From JARKQH01 sp964631605 (GTDB lineage Bacteria > Verrucomicrobiota > Verrucomicrobiia > Limisphaerales > UBA8199), in contig CAZVYG010000031.1 in the NCBI GenBank assembly GCA_964631605.1, forward strand, positions 1 to 49,190: a DNA stretch of 49,190 nucleotides. The letters are read 5' to 3'. Made by a program: the position numbers and the translations under genes. Positions 40,569-49,190 of the stretch are shown here, one piece after another (positions within the stretch are counted from its first letter, which is position 1; each line of letters opens with the position of its first letter). Under the pieces are notes generated by a model that was not told the origin of the DNA, did not search any database, and saw nothing but the letters and a program-made list of their open reading frames with translations.

Positions 40569-43163
40569 ATGCCCGCCGCCTCCCCGGTCCAGCCCACCGC
40601 CTCCGCCCGTCAGGCTCCCGCCCCCGGCCTTTGCGATTTTGGCGCCGGGTCCTCACCAGCCCTGTCTCAAATCCTGCGGCCTTGCGCCGCCGGACGTTTC
40701 CTGCTCGTCAACGGCCTTCGTTTCTGGGTAAAAGGCGTCACCTACGGCAGCTTCCGGCTCAATGCGGACGGGGAACCGTTTCCTGCTCGCGACCGGGTGC
40801 GCACGGATTTCCAGCAAATGCGCGAAGCGGGTATCAACACCATCCGCCTCTACACCCCTCCGCCAGACTGGCTGGCCGATCAGGCCGCCGCAGCCGGTCT
40901 CTACATCATCGCCGACATCTGCTGGGGCCCTCGGCGCTGCGACGACTTTGATAACCCCGAGCGGGTCCGCTACATCCACAACTGGACCCGGGAGCACAGC
41001 CGGCGCCTGGCTGATCACCCGGCCATGCTGATCTTCTCGCTCGGCAATGAAATCCCCCCACTGATGGCCCGCTGGTACGGTAAACAGCGCATCGAGCGCT
41101 TTCTCGCCGAGCTCAACGGCCTCGTGAAAGAACAGGCCCCGCACGCGCTTACCACCTACATCAATCACCCGCCCACAGAATATCTCAGCCTCCCTTTCCT
41201 GGACGTTGACTCTTACAACATCTATCTCGAGCGGGAACCGGAACTGCGCGCTTACCTGGCGCGCCTCCAGTCGCTGGCCCACGAAAAACCTGTCCTGCTC
41301 GCCGAAATCGGACTGGATGCGTCCAAACATGGCGAACTCGCCCAGTCACGGTTTCTCGATTGGCAAATTCGCGCCGCTTTCGAGAAAGGCCTCTGCGGGG
41401 TTACGATCTACGCGTGGACTGACGAATGGAGCATCTTCAACTCCGACATCGAGGGCTGGGCCTTCGGCCTCACTGACGCCCAGCGCCGTCCCAAACCCGC
41501 CCTCCACGCCGTCCGGCGAATCTATCAGGGCAACCTCTATCGCACTCGCAAGGACTCCCGGTGGCCAAAAGTATCTGTCGTGGTCTGCTGCTACAACGCC
41601 GCCGCAACGCTCGACGAGTGCCTCAAATCCCTGGCCGTTCTCAATTATCCCGAATACGAGGTCATTGTGATCGACGACGGCTCCACTGATGGCACTCATT
41701 TGATTGCGCAACGCTATCCCGTCCGCTGCATTCGCACTCCCAACGGCGGTCTCAGCAAAGCGCGCAATCTCGGCATCGACAATGCCCAGGGCGAAATCGT
41801 CGCCTTCATTGACAGCGACGCCTACGCCGACCCTGACTGGCTATATTACGTCGTTTCCGCCTTGGAAGAGCACAACGCCGCCGCTGTCGGCGGTCCGAAC
41901 CTGTCCCCGCCGCAGGATGGGTTCGTGGCTCAGTGCGTTGACCAGTCCCCCGGCAATCCCACTTGCGTGCTTGTCGACAACGAACTGGCCGAGCATATCC
42001 CCGGCTGCAATATGGCCTATCGCAAGTCGGCTTTCGACAAAGCGGGTAAATTCGATGCCCGGCACCGCGCCGCTGGTGATGACGTCGATATCTGCTGGCG
42101 GCTGCTCCTCACCCAGCAGAAGATCGTTTACCATCCCAGTGCGCTGGTTTGGCACCATCGCCGTCCTACCGTGCGCGGCTACTTGCGCCAGCAAAAAGGT
42201 TACGGTTACGCCGAGGCACACCTCCAGATGCGCTACCCCGGCCGCTTCAATTTTTTCGGGTATCCCGTCTGGGGCGGTGGCGTTTACGACAGCGTCCACT
42301 CCCACCTGCGGCGGCAGGGCCTGCCTTTCGTCTTCCGTCCAAAGGTGTATCAGGGTTTGTTCGGTGGCGCGCAGTTCCAATCCCTTTACCAGCCCTTCCT
42401 CACTTGGTGGTACCAGATCTTTTCCACTGCGGAGTGGCTCGGCTTGACCGGCTGCACCATGGCCTCCGGCCTGCTCACCCAGGCGTTCGGCCCGCCCTGG
42501 CTCGGCTGCGGATTGCTCGGACTGGCCACCGCCATGCTCCTGCTCTCCGCCACCACCGCGCTCCTCGCCGGCTGGCGTGCCGTTGAGCAGAAACGCTGGT
42601 CCGGCTCTCAGTGCTGGCGCGGCCTCGCTCTCGTCAGCCTCCTCCACCTCTGGCAACCTCTCGCCCGGGCTGCCGGCCGGATGAAAGGGATCTGGCACCT
42701 GCGCAATGAGCGTTGGGAATACCCCGATGCCGATTTACTTTACGGCAATCTCGCGAAGCGCGAGCGCTGGCTCCAACATCTCCTCGCCCATATGAAATCC
42801 TGCGGCTGGATCGCCCGCCCCTGCAATGAGTGGGATACCGGCGACATTGAGGTCCTCGGCCCCGGCCCCTACCGCTTGAAACTCACCTCCGTCTATGAGG
42901 AAGTCCTCGAGCGAGGTGAGCACTATATTCGCTTCCGCGTCACCACGACCACCAAGGCCTATGCCCCGTGCGTCGTGGCCCTGCTCATGGCCATGCTTAC
43001 CGGCATCACCCAGGCGCTTTATTTGGCGCCGTTGGCCCTCCCGATCGTCCTCATCCTTTACCACTTCGTTCGCGCGCGCAAAACCATGATCCAGGCCGTT
43101 TCCCAAATGGCCAGGGACTGCGGCTGGCCCCTCGGCATGCCCCGTGCAAAGGCCAATTACTGA
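40569..43163 (+). CDS. Glycoside hydrolase (clan A)-GT2 glycosyltransferase fusion with membrane segments
   Basis: An 864-residue fusion. Residues about 35-325 form a TIM-barrel hydrolase of the GH2/GH5 type: FLLVNGLRFWVKGVTYG, the Asn-Glu acid/base pair in FSLGNEIPP (about 162) and a nucleophile Glu in VLLAEIGL (about 245). Both catalytic acids are retained. Residues about 335-620 form a GT2 transferase: VSVVVCCYNAA, VIDDGSTDGT, the metal site IDSDAYADPDW, GDDVDICWR, and QQKGYGYAEAH at the acceptor end. Hydrophobic segments lie near 630-670 and 795-835. The fusion could build a beta-linked glycan and trim, cyclise or release it. The hydrolase part has no signal peptide, so its side of the membrane is unclear. 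The ABC exporter gene starts 2 nt after its stop. Confidence 0.85.
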   Translation: MPAASPVQPTASARQAPAPGLCDFGAGSSPALSQILRPCAAGRFLLVNGLRFWVKGVTYGSFRLNADGEPFPARDRVRTDFQQMREAGINTIRLYTPPPDWLADQAAAAGLYIIADICWGPRRCDDFDNPERVRYIHNWTREHSRRLADHPAMLIFSLGNEIPPLMARWYGKQRIERFLAELNGLVKEQAPHALTTYINHPPTEYLSLPFLDVDSYNIYLEREPELRAYLARLQSLAHEKPVLLAEIGLDASKHGELAQSRFLDWQIRAAFEKGLCGVTIYAWTDEWSIFNSDIEGWAFGLTDAQRRPKPALHAVRRIYQGNLYRTRKDSRWPKVSVVVCCYNAAATLDECLKSLAVLNYPEYEVIVIDDGSTDGTHLIAQRYPVRCIRTPNGGLSKARNLGIDNAQGEIVAFIDSDAYADPDWLYYVVSALEEHNAAAVGGPNLSPPQDGFVAQCVDQSPGNPTCVLVDNELAEHIPGCNMAYRKSAFDKAGKFDARHRAAGDDVDICWRLLLTQQKIVYHPSALVWHHRRPTVRGYLRQQKGYGYAEAHLQMRYPGRFNFFGYPVWGGGVYDSVHSHLRRQGLPFVFRPKVYQGLFGGAQFQSLYQPFLTWWYQIFSTAEWLGLTGCTMASGLLTQAFGPPWLGCGLLGLATAMLLLSATTALLAGWRAVEQKRWSGSQCWRGLALVSLLHLWQPLARAAGRMKGIWHLRNERWEYPDADLLYGNLAKRERWLQHLLAHMKSCGWIARPCNEWDTGDIEVLGPGPYRLKLTSVYEEVLERGEHYIRFRVTTTTKAYAPCVVALLMAMLTGITQALYLAPLALPIVLILYHFVRARKTMIQAVSQMARDCGWPLGMPRAKANY

Positions 43164-43165
43164 CT

Positions 43166-44977
43166 ATGCTCCGGCGTCTCACCACTTACTGGCTTGCCGC
43201 GCGCGCCGAAGCTCTGGGCGGCATCGCGATTCTGCTCCTTGCCACTGCCGTTGACTTGCTTCAACCCTGGCCGATCAAGTGGCTGGTTGATTACGTTTTC
43301 GGCAGCCATCCCGCGCCCGCCTGGCTCTCCAGCCTCTGGCCCTCCTTGGGCTCGCGAAATCTCCACGGCGGCATCGCCGCGGTCTGCATCACAATCCTCT
43401 GCCTGGCCGTCCTGCATCGCGTTACCTCTATGGTAGGGCACTTCTTCCTCCTGCGCGCCGGCGCCCAGATCGTTCAGCGGCTCCGCTGCCACGCTTGCGA
43501 TCGGCTCCATCGCCTTTCGCTTTCCTACCACGACAGGACCAAGGTTGGCGATTCCGTCTATCGCGTCGCTTATGACGCCCATGCGGCCCAAACCCTGCTC
43601 AATGGCGCGATCGCTCCAATCATCACGAGCAGCTTTGTCCTGGTCGGAGCCATCGTCGTGATGTTGAACATCAACCCACGGCTTACCCTGGTCACCATCG
43701 CCGTCACGCCATTGTTCTACCTCATCATCCGCGCCTTTGGCCGGCACATCAACGAGCAGTCACGCGCCTACCACGAGAAGGAATCCTCCCTGGTTTCTTC
43801 AGTTCAGGAATCCCTCTCCGCCATCCGCGCCATCCAGGCCTTCACCCTCGAACCCGAGACCCGCCATCGTTTCGTGGACCAATCCCGGCAAAGTCTCGTG
43901 GCCAGTCAGCGCATGACCCGCACTCAACTCGCTTACGCCGCGTGCGCCGGCTTGACCGTCTCCATCGGCACCGCCGCCGTAGTCTGGTTCGCGAGCCATG
44001 AGGTCATTCAGGGCCGCCTGTCGGTTGGAGACATCCTCGTGTTCCTTGCTTATCTGGGCATTCTCTATCAGCCCATGAACACATTTAGTCAGAGCGCCGG
44101 CGTCATCCAGTCCTCCCGCGCCCAACTCCAGCGCGTCTTCGAAATCATCGACGCCGTTCCCGACATTTCTGACCGTCCCGACGCCATCGATCTGCCCTCC
44201 GTGCGCGGCCACATCGAATTCCGCAACGTCTCTTTCCATTACGCCCCCGGTCAGCCCTTGCTCAAGGACGTTCAGCTCAACGTCCAACCCGGACGCGTCA
44301 TCGCCATCGTCGGCAAAACCGGGGCCGGCAAAACCACCATGGCCAGCCTCCTTCTGCGCTTCTACGACCCCACTGCCGGCGCCCTGCTGATTGATGGCCA
44401 CGATTTGCGCTCAATCCGCCTCGCCTCCCTGCGCCGCCAGGTCAGCGTTGTCCTCCAGGATCCTATTCTCTTCGCCACCACCATTGCCGAAAACATCGCC
44501 TACGGAAAACCCGGTGCCGCGCGTGAAGAAATCCAGCAAGCCGCCCGCCGCGCTCAAGCCCATGATTTTATTGTGAGCCTGCCGCAGGGCTATGACACCC
44601 TCCTGGGAGAACGCGGGGTCAATCTCTCGGGCGGCCAGCGCCAGCGCCTCTCCATCGCCCGGGCATTCCTCAAGGATGCCCCCATTCTCATTCTCGACGA
44701 GCCCACTTCCGCACTCGACTCCCAAACCGAACAGGCTCTCCTCGCCTCGCTTTTCGACCTTATGCGCGGTCGCACCACTTTCATTATCGCTCATCGCCTC
44801 TCGACCGTCCGCCAGGCCGATCAAATCATCGTCCTCGAGCATGGCCGGATCGTCGAAACCGGAACCCATGATGAGCTCGTGCGCCGCGACACCCGCTACG
44901 CCGAAATGTACCGGGCTCACTGGGGCGTGCCAGAAACAACGAACACGCAAACCACGCCATCCGCCGCCGCCTTATGA
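43166..44977 (+). CDS. ABC exporter, fused permease and ATPase (MsbA/NdvA type)
   Basis: A 603-residue half-transporter working as a homodimer. The N-terminal membrane domain (about 1-320) has six hydrophobic segments and the family-type DLLQPWPIKWLVDYVF. The ATPase domain (about 345-590) has Walker A GKTGAGKTT (about 384), the Q-loop VLQDPILFATTIAENIAYG, signature LSGGQRQRLSIARAFL, Walker B ILILDEPTSALD and the H-loop IAHRLSTV, all intact. This type flips lipids, glycolipids or oligosaccharides outward; the cyclic-glucan exporter NdvA is a relevant relative. ATG 43166 is chosen because it is 2 nt after the previous stop. The next gene overlaps it by 4 nt. Export of the product of the neighbouring GH-GT2 enzyme is the simplest reading. 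Confidence 0.93.
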   Translation: MLRRLTTYWLAARAEALGGIAILLLATAVDLLQPWPIKWLVDYVFGSHPAPAWLSSLWPSLGSRNLHGGIAAVCITILCLAVLHRVTSMVGHFFLLRAGAQIVQRLRCHACDRLHRLSLSYHDRTKVGDSVYRVAYDAHAAQTLLNGAIAPIITSSFVLVGAIVVMLNINPRLTLVTIAVTPLFYLIIRAFGRHINEQSRAYHEKESSLVSSVQESLSAIRAIQAFTLEPETRHRFVDQSRQSLVASQRMTRTQLAYAACAGLTVSIGTAAVVWFASHEVIQGRLSVGDILVFLAYLGILYQPMNTFSQSAGVIQSSRAQLQRVFEIIDAVPDISDRPDAIDLPSVRGHIEFRNVSFHYAPGQPLLKDVQLNVQPGRVIAIVGKTGAGKTTMASLLLRFYDPTAGALLIDGHDLRSIRLASLRRQVSVVLQDPILFATTIAENIAYGKPGAAREEIQQAARRAQAHDFIVSLPQGYDTLLGERGVNLSGGQRQRLSIARAFLKDAPILILDEPTSALDSQTEQALLASLFDLMRGRTTFIIAHRLSTVRQADQIIVLEHGRIVETGTHDELVRRDTRYAEMYRAHWGVPETTNTQTTPSAAAL

Positions 44978-46938
44978 ACCTGACAAAACATATCCTCCCC
45001 CCAATCGCGGCCCTTCTGGCCCTCTGCTGGCTCGGGCCTGTCCAGCCGCTGTCTGCTCGCGCCCAGCAAATGCTCGTTTACCGGGTTGCTGATCTCAACC
45101 CCGGCACCAATGGCTCCTTCCCTTACGACCTCACCCTTTACAAGGGTGCCCTCTATTTCGGGGCCACCACCCTCGCCACCGGGGAAGAGCTGTGGAAGTA
45201 CGACGGTACCAACATCACGCTCGTCTCAGAGATTAATCCACTCCAAACTCCCGACGGCTACGGCGGCCTGACCGGGCACAACTCCTCACCCACCGGCCTG
45301 ACCGAGTACCATGGCCTCCTCTACTTCTCCGCCTACGATGAACGCCGCGGCGGTGAACTCTGGTGCACCGATGGCACCAATTCTGTCCGGGTGGCCGACA
45401 TCAATCCTGATCCCGACGACTCCGTCAAAACCAACGCTGCCGGCTCTTGGCCGCGGGAACTCACCGTCCTCGGCACAAACCTCTACTTCTCCGCCACCTC
45501 CGGCGCGATTGATAATTACGAGCTCTATCGCTTCGATGGCTCCTCCGTCGTCATCGCCACCAACATTCACCCCGACACCGGCACCAACTTCAGCTCCTAC
45601 CCGGAATTCCTCACCACTTGGAACGGGTCGCTCTTCTTCTCCGCCGATGACGGCGCCAACGGCATTGAACCCTGGAAGCACGACGGGACCCGCGCCGCCC
45701 TGCTCGCCAACATCAATCCCGGATTCCTATTCAATAACAGTTCCTACCCGAAGTTCTTTACTCCATTCGGGAACTCCCTTTGTTTTCAGGCCTATGACCC
45801 CACTACCGGCTATGAACTGTGGAAAACCGATGGCACCAGCGCTTCCCTCGCCGCCAACATCAACACCGGGGGTGCCAGCTCCGCTCCCGAATACCTGACC
45901 GTTTACAACGGGATGCTGTACTTCCGCGCCACCGTGGCGGCCGGTTGCGAACTCTACAGATTCAATGGCACCACCGCCTCACTCGCTGCCGACATCAACC
46001 CCTTCGGCGACTCGTTCCCCAAAAACCTGACCGTCTTCCAAAACAAACTCTACTTCGCCGCCACCGACGGCATGCACGGCTGGGAACTCTTCTCCTTCGA
46101 CGGCAGCAGCGCATCGCTCGTCGCCGATCTCAACCCCTACGGCGACTCCTATCCCGAGCATCTCACCGTCTTTAACAATTCCGTTTACTTCGTTGCCACC
46201 ACTCCCGAAACCGGTTACGAACTCTTCCACTTCGACGGAACCAATATTGCACTCGTCGCCGACATCAACCCCGGCTCCGGCAACAGCTACCCGCAGCACC
46301 TCACGCCCTTCAATAATCAACTCTGCTTCCGCGCCACCGATGACGGAACCTCCAATTGGGAACTCTATGCCCTCGCCCCCATCACCAACGGGTTCTTGGC
46401 CGTAACGCCTTCCGCCCCTCTCTCCGCTGCCGGTAACATCGGCGGTCCGTTTTCGCCGGCTGCATTTAATTACACCCTCACGAATATGGGCTCGGCCACT
46501 CTCAGTTGGACCGCCTCCAAAACCCAGCCATGGCTGACCTTGTCCGCTGCGGGCGGTACACTCGCCCCCGGCGCCTCCGCTACTCTCATCGCCTCTATCA
46601 ACACCACTGCCAACGCCCTCTCCGCCGGCACCTACAACGACACGCTGAGCTTCCTCAACTCCACGTCAGGGCAGGGCAACACCACCCGGCTCGTCAGCCT
46701 CCACGTCACCAGCCCTCAACCTGAGCTGCTCATCGCCAGCGTCGCGTTCTTCGGCGCTGATTTTGTGCTGAGCTTCCAAACTCAGGCCGGGCGCGATTAC
46801 ACCGTCGAGTACGCTGAATCACTTCCGCCTCAACAATGGAGCTTCCTCGTCACCGTCCCGGGCACTGGCTCCCTCCTGTCCGTCACCAATGCCGCCGCCC
46901 CCGGCCCCGAACGCTATTACCGGCTCCGCTCCCCTTAG
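44974..46938 (+). CDS. Secreted ELWxxDGT-repeat protein
   Basis: A 654-residue exported protein. The signal peptide spans residues 1-32, ending near SARA-QQ. About eight imperfect repeats of 45-65 residues follow (to about residue 470). Each has a LYF-A/S strand and an ELW-x-x-DGT turn, for example EELWKYDGT, GELWCTDGT, YELWKTDGT, WELFSFDGS and YELFHFDGT, then an ADINP stretch. This is the ELWxxDGT family, predicted to form a beta-propeller. A BACON/Ig-like domain (about 475-580, with LSWTASKTQPWLTLSA and GTYNDTLSF) and a short C-terminal beta domain ending YYRLRSP complete it. The ATGA overlap with the exporter gene implies coupled translation. It may bind or display the exported glycan at the surface. 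Confidence 0.9.
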   Translation: MNLTKHILPPIAALLALCWLGPVQPLSARAQQMLVYRVADLNPGTNGSFPYDLTLYKGALYFGATTLATGEELWKYDGTNITLVSEINPLQTPDGYGGLTGHNSSPTGLTEYHGLLYFSAYDERRGGELWCTDGTNSVRVADINPDPDDSVKTNAAGSWPRELTVLGTNLYFSATSGAIDNYELYRFDGSSVVIATNIHPDTGTNFSSYPEFLTTWNGSLFFSADDGANGIEPWKHDGTRAALLANINPGFLFNNSSYPKFFTPFGNSLCFQAYDPTTGYELWKTDGTSASLAANINTGGASSAPEYLTVYNGMLYFRATVAAGCELYRFNGTTASLAADINPFGDSFPKNLTVFQNKLYFAATDGMHGWELFSFDGSSASLVADLNPYGDSYPEHLTVFNNSVYFVATTPETGYELFHFDGTNIALVADINPGSGNSYPQHLTPFNNQLCFRATDDGTSNWELYALAPITNGFLAVTPSAPLSAAGNIGGPFSPAAFNYTLTNMGSATLSWTASKTQPWLTLSAAGGTLAPGASATLIASINTTANALSAGTYNDTLSFLNSTSGQGNTTRLVSLHVTSPQPELLIASVAFFGADFVLSFQTQAGRDYTVEYAESLPPQQWSFLVTVPGTGSLLSVTNAAAPGPERYYRLRSP

Positions 46939-47308
46939 CCGGTCCATCCTCTTGCCGACGATGCGCGCGCGACTATCACCTACCAGGGTCAGCCAATTTC
47001 CAATAAACACGCCATCCTCTGACTACTGGATCATATTTTTGGAACCGTTGTCCGGAAGATGTGGTTTCGCACCTCATTGGTTGGCTTGAGAATTATAAAG
47101 ACACCCCTTGCGCCACGCTGCGGGGTGCTGCGTGACCTCGCGTCATGCCGCGTAATTCCCGCGCTGAGACCACTTGACGCCCCTTCGCTTCGCCGCCCTG
47201 GACGCCCGCTCCCGGCGGCCCCTTCAGTGCCAGTGCTGGCGCAACGGCGCTTCCGGGGACCACCCTCCGCTCGGAGTAATTCCACGCAACAGGGATCACT
47301 GGCCCTCT
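46939..47308. other. Intergenic stretch after the glycan operon
   Basis: 370 nt between convergent genes. It begins less GC-rich and turns GC-rich from about 47100. A hairpin CACCCC...GGGGTG at about 47102-47127 with an inner GCG/CGC pairing could end the plus-strand operon, but it lacks a T run. Open frames here on both strands have skewed Arg/Gly/Pro content and no motifs, so I take them as non-coding. Confidence 0.4.
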
Positions 47309-47863
47309 TCAGCGAGTCAGTTTCTTGGCTTCCTCCTCTGACACCAAAGTGTATTCAAGCGGCAGCGGACCTTCTGCGGCAGCTCTCTCAATGCCAGACT
47401 TTAGTCTGACCCACCTACCATAGGAAACTTTGGCCCCTGGGCTCACATATCTGACAATTCCCCCTTCGTAGGTTCCCGTATTGTCCCCGATAGCCACGGA
47501 GCCAGACAGCCCCTTCCCAACTCGGGGAATGTACATGCGCTCTGTGCCCGAATAGTACATTTCCTGGGGAGCCCTATAGTAGATCGCCAGCACCTTTCCA
47601 TTCTGCACAGATCTGAATTCCGGTTTGTAAACACCTGGACTAAACTCACAGCCTCCCAGATAGGTCATACAATACTGGGTCTTCTCGATCACCAAATAGG
47701 GGGTTTCGGGGGGAGTTGGTTCGTAGGTGAAAGTCAAACTGGCACACCCACAGAGCACGGCAAGGCACGGGGCCAAGGCAAGTTTACCGAGCCAGCCGCG
47801 CTGCTTCCGCAGGAATGGTGCATTACAAAATACCGAATCAGAGTGTTTCACTCGAGAATACAA
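47309..47863 (-). CDS. Putative lipoprotein of unknown function
   Basis: A 184-residue protein with a lipoprotein signal: KLALAPCLAVLCGCASL, with the lipobox Cys at about residue 40. The leader before it is long for this class, so the true start may be an internal non-ATG codon. The mature part has short beta-rich blocks (TPYLVIEKTQYCMTYLGGC, VLAIYYRAPQEMYYSG, GTYEGGIVRYVSPGAKVSYGRWV) and two or three cysteines near its start that might form a disulfide. No family recognised. It lies 34 nt from the SUMF1-domain gene on the same strand and may be co-transcribed. Base composition here is lower in GC than most of the window. Confidence 0.6.
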   Translation of the reverse strand: MYSRVKHSDSVFCNAPFLRKQRGWLGKLALAPCLAVLCGCASLTFTYEPTPPETPYLVIEKTQYCMTYLGGCEFSPGVYKPEFRSVQNGKVLAIYYRAPQEMYYSGTERMYIPRVGKGLSGSVAIGDNTGTYEGGIVRYVSPGAKVSYGRWVRLKSGIERAAAEGPLPLEYTLVSEEEAKKLTR

Positions 47864-47897
47864 TTATGAATTGTTTTCGGTGTAGTTCCTTTTCGTT

Positions 47898-49031
47898 TTA
47901 GTCTGCCGCCGTCCGTACAGTCCGAAACCCATAAGAACTCAGGCTGGCATTGGGGCGCGTATTGTATCGGTGCGCCACCCGGCAAGCCACAGCTTCACTA
48001 TTCCATGCGCCGCCTCGCAGCATCCGGTATGCCCCGGACTCATTACCACGGGGGTTTGTCACGGATGCCGCGTCATAGCGTGTGTACCAGTCCCAGCACC
48101 ACTCCCACACATTTCCAGCCATGTCATGCAGGCCGTAGCCGTTCGCAGGAAATGTTCCCACCGGGCTGGTACACACCGGCACCCCATAGTCAGGGTGAAA
48201 TCCCAGCGTCGGGCTGGTGTCGTACGCGTAGTTGGTGGTGCTGTTGTAATTTGCCAAGGCATGAGTGATAAGAAGCGTTTCGCTCCACGGAAAACGACGC
48301 CCTTCCACCCCTCCGCGCGCTGCCTTTTCCCACTCAGCTTCGGTTGGCAGGCGATAACCGTTTGCATTCCATTTCACGCAGTCGTTGCTAATGTTAAGCG
48401 CCCCCGCTCTGTAAACCGTCCCCTGGCCGGCGTCCGTGTAATAGCACGGCGTCAGGCTTTCCTTCTCACTTCGTGCGTTGCACCAAAGCACACAGTCATA
48501 CCACGACAAGGTCTGCGCCGGGTGACTGGAACTCCAGCCGCCCCCGCTGTATTGTGAGAATGCGTAGCCGTGCTCGCTTGCCCACGCTTTCACGTCCTCC
48601 CAGAGTTCCCTCGTCACTTCCCGAGTATCCATATGGAATGCGCTCACATACACGGAATGCAACGGCAATTCTTCCCCGGCCCACTCGCTGAAAGCATCGC
48701 CCATTACGAACAAACCGCCAGGAATGAACGCCATTCCCAAGGGCGGATTCGGATCAAAAACGCGATGCGCCGTGACGGAATTGCTTGCGGGTACTCTTAT
48801 CCAGTCCAGCCAACTGCACCCCGCGTCAAGTGTCCGCGCACTTTTTAGCGTGAACACCGCATTCGTGGGCTGGTTTGTCCATGTCACAATACCATCGGCG
48901 CTCACATCGGTGATGGCGGTCGGCACTGGTCCGACAATGCGGAAGTACTGCGCTGCCATCGCAGCCCTCCTTGTGCTACTCGTCGTCAGCATGATTGCGA
49001 GCAGCATGACCGCTCTTAATGCGCTCTTCAT
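47898..49031 (-). CDS. Secreted SUMF1/FGE-fold protein lacking a full cysteine pair
   Basis: A 377-residue exported protein. The signal peptide spans residues 1-27 (MKSALRAVMLLAIMLTTSS, cut near AMA-AQ). A 70-residue beta-rich domain follows, then a complete SUMF1 (formylglycine-generating enzyme-like) domain from about 95: MAFIPGGLFVMGD, REVTRELWEDV, WYDCVLWCNARSE, GYRLPTEAEWEKAARGG, GLHDMAGNVWEWCWDWY and a C-terminal RGGAWNSEAVACRVAHR, ending GFRTVR. In true FGE the matching block has two active-site cysteines; here the first is Ser and only the second remains. Sulfatase activation is therefore unlikely, and a binding or other role, as in many bacterial SUMF1 proteins, is more probable. It has lower GC than the central genes, like its neighbour. 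Confidence 0.88.
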   Translation of the reverse strand: MKSALRAVMLLAIMLTTSSTRRAAMAAQYFRIVGPVPTAITDVSADGIVTWTNQPTNAVFTLKSARTLDAGCSWLDWIRVPASNSVTAHRVFDPNPPLGMAFIPGGLFVMGDAFSEWAGEELPLHSVYVSAFHMDTREVTRELWEDVKAWASEHGYAFSQYSGGGWSSSHPAQTLSWYDCVLWCNARSEKESLTPCYYTDAGQGTVYRAGALNISNDCVKWNANGYRLPTEAEWEKAARGGVEGRRFPWSETLLITHALANYNSTTNYAYDTSPTLGFHPDYGVPVCTSPVGTFPANGYGLHDMAGNVWEWCWDWYTRYDAASVTNPRGNESGAYRMLRGGAWNSEAVACRVAHRYNTRPNASLSSYGFRTVRTAAD

Positions 49032-49190
49032 AAATACAGATCGCGTTTCATCTTGCCAGTCGTCACCTGACTGTTTCTCTGAACAAAGCTGTTCTCATTT
49101 TCCAGTTTAATTGTCAATCTTCCGCTTCACTCCGCGACCCCAATCATTAGCGAGTAGCGTGGGCGGCTCTCGGCGCGGAGATGTGGACCG

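Noticed and set aside
45150..46400. Internal DNA repeats possibly resembling a CRISPR or minisatellite
   Set aside because: They are in-frame, imperfect ELWxxDGT protein repeats, not regularly spaced identical DNA repeats.
47031..47299. Small minus-strand frames in the GC-rich part of the last long intergenic region
   Set aside because: Arg/Gly/Ser-rich products without start context, signal or domain; convergent intergenic location.

Overview
The window is GC-rich bacterial chromosome and looks like Verrucomicrobiota, probably the Limisphaerales/Pedosphaera side. This is inferred from the combination of a Verrucomicrobia/Planctomycetes-style pseudopilin with an H-X9-D[G/S] tail, ELWxxDGT-repeat and PEP-CTERM secreted proteins, a SUMF1-domain secreted protein, and sparse Shine-Dalgarno sequences. 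There is no phage, IS element, CRISPR array or rRNA. One tRNA, the initiator tRNA-Met, is present.

Layout. 0-6.8 kb: a truncated membrane-anchored protein, a secreted CAP-domain protein, an MFS transporter, a Tat-exported aldo/keto reductase, a URO-D-fold methyltransferase with a corrinoid-methyltransferase-type zinc site, and a PEP-CTERM protein. 6.8-16 kb: housekeeping genes, namely sixA with ppk1, a small zinc-ribbon protein, rplM-rpsI closed by a strong terminator, and argC; then a CE15-like lipoprotein esterase and an XPD/DinG-like iron-sulfur helicase fused to a Cas4/RecB-like nuclease domain. 16-21.5 kb: a tight four-gene minus-strand operon (HAD-UbiA fusion, GMC oxidoreductase, two extended SDRs). 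It resembles, by enzyme class only, the polyprenyl-phosphoryl-arabinose pathway. 21.7-23.6 kb: a tandem-ACT protein and a GH13 enzyme. 23.8-29.6 kb: a complete cecR-ybhG-ybhF-ybhS-ybhR-type efflux operon in the same gene order as E. coli, with two palindromes 21 bp apart over its promoter. 29.8-34.1 kb: a GT-C-like membrane protein behind an orphan NtrC-type activator, a 58-residue membrane protein not obvious from standard gene calling, and a CvpA-family protein. 34.3-38.2 kb: a 1294-residue FtsK/EccC-like multi-ATPase-domain protein standing alone. 38.5-39.3 kb: a small cytochrome c and the initiator tRNA.

39.7-46.9 kb is the most unusual region. A near-consensus sigma-54 promoter precedes four plus-strand genes joined by 2-3 nt gaps or a 4 nt overlap: a pseudopilin, a glycoside hydrolase-GT2 fusion with membrane segments, an ABC exporter, and a secreted ELWxxDGT-repeat protein. 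I read this as a sigma-54-controlled system that makes and exports a surface glycan together with a surface protein. The NtrC-type activator 7 kb away is a candidate regulator. The window ends with two secreted proteins on the minus strand, one of them a SUMF1-fold protein lacking one of the two active-site cysteines.

All functions are inferred from motifs read by eye. No database search was run.
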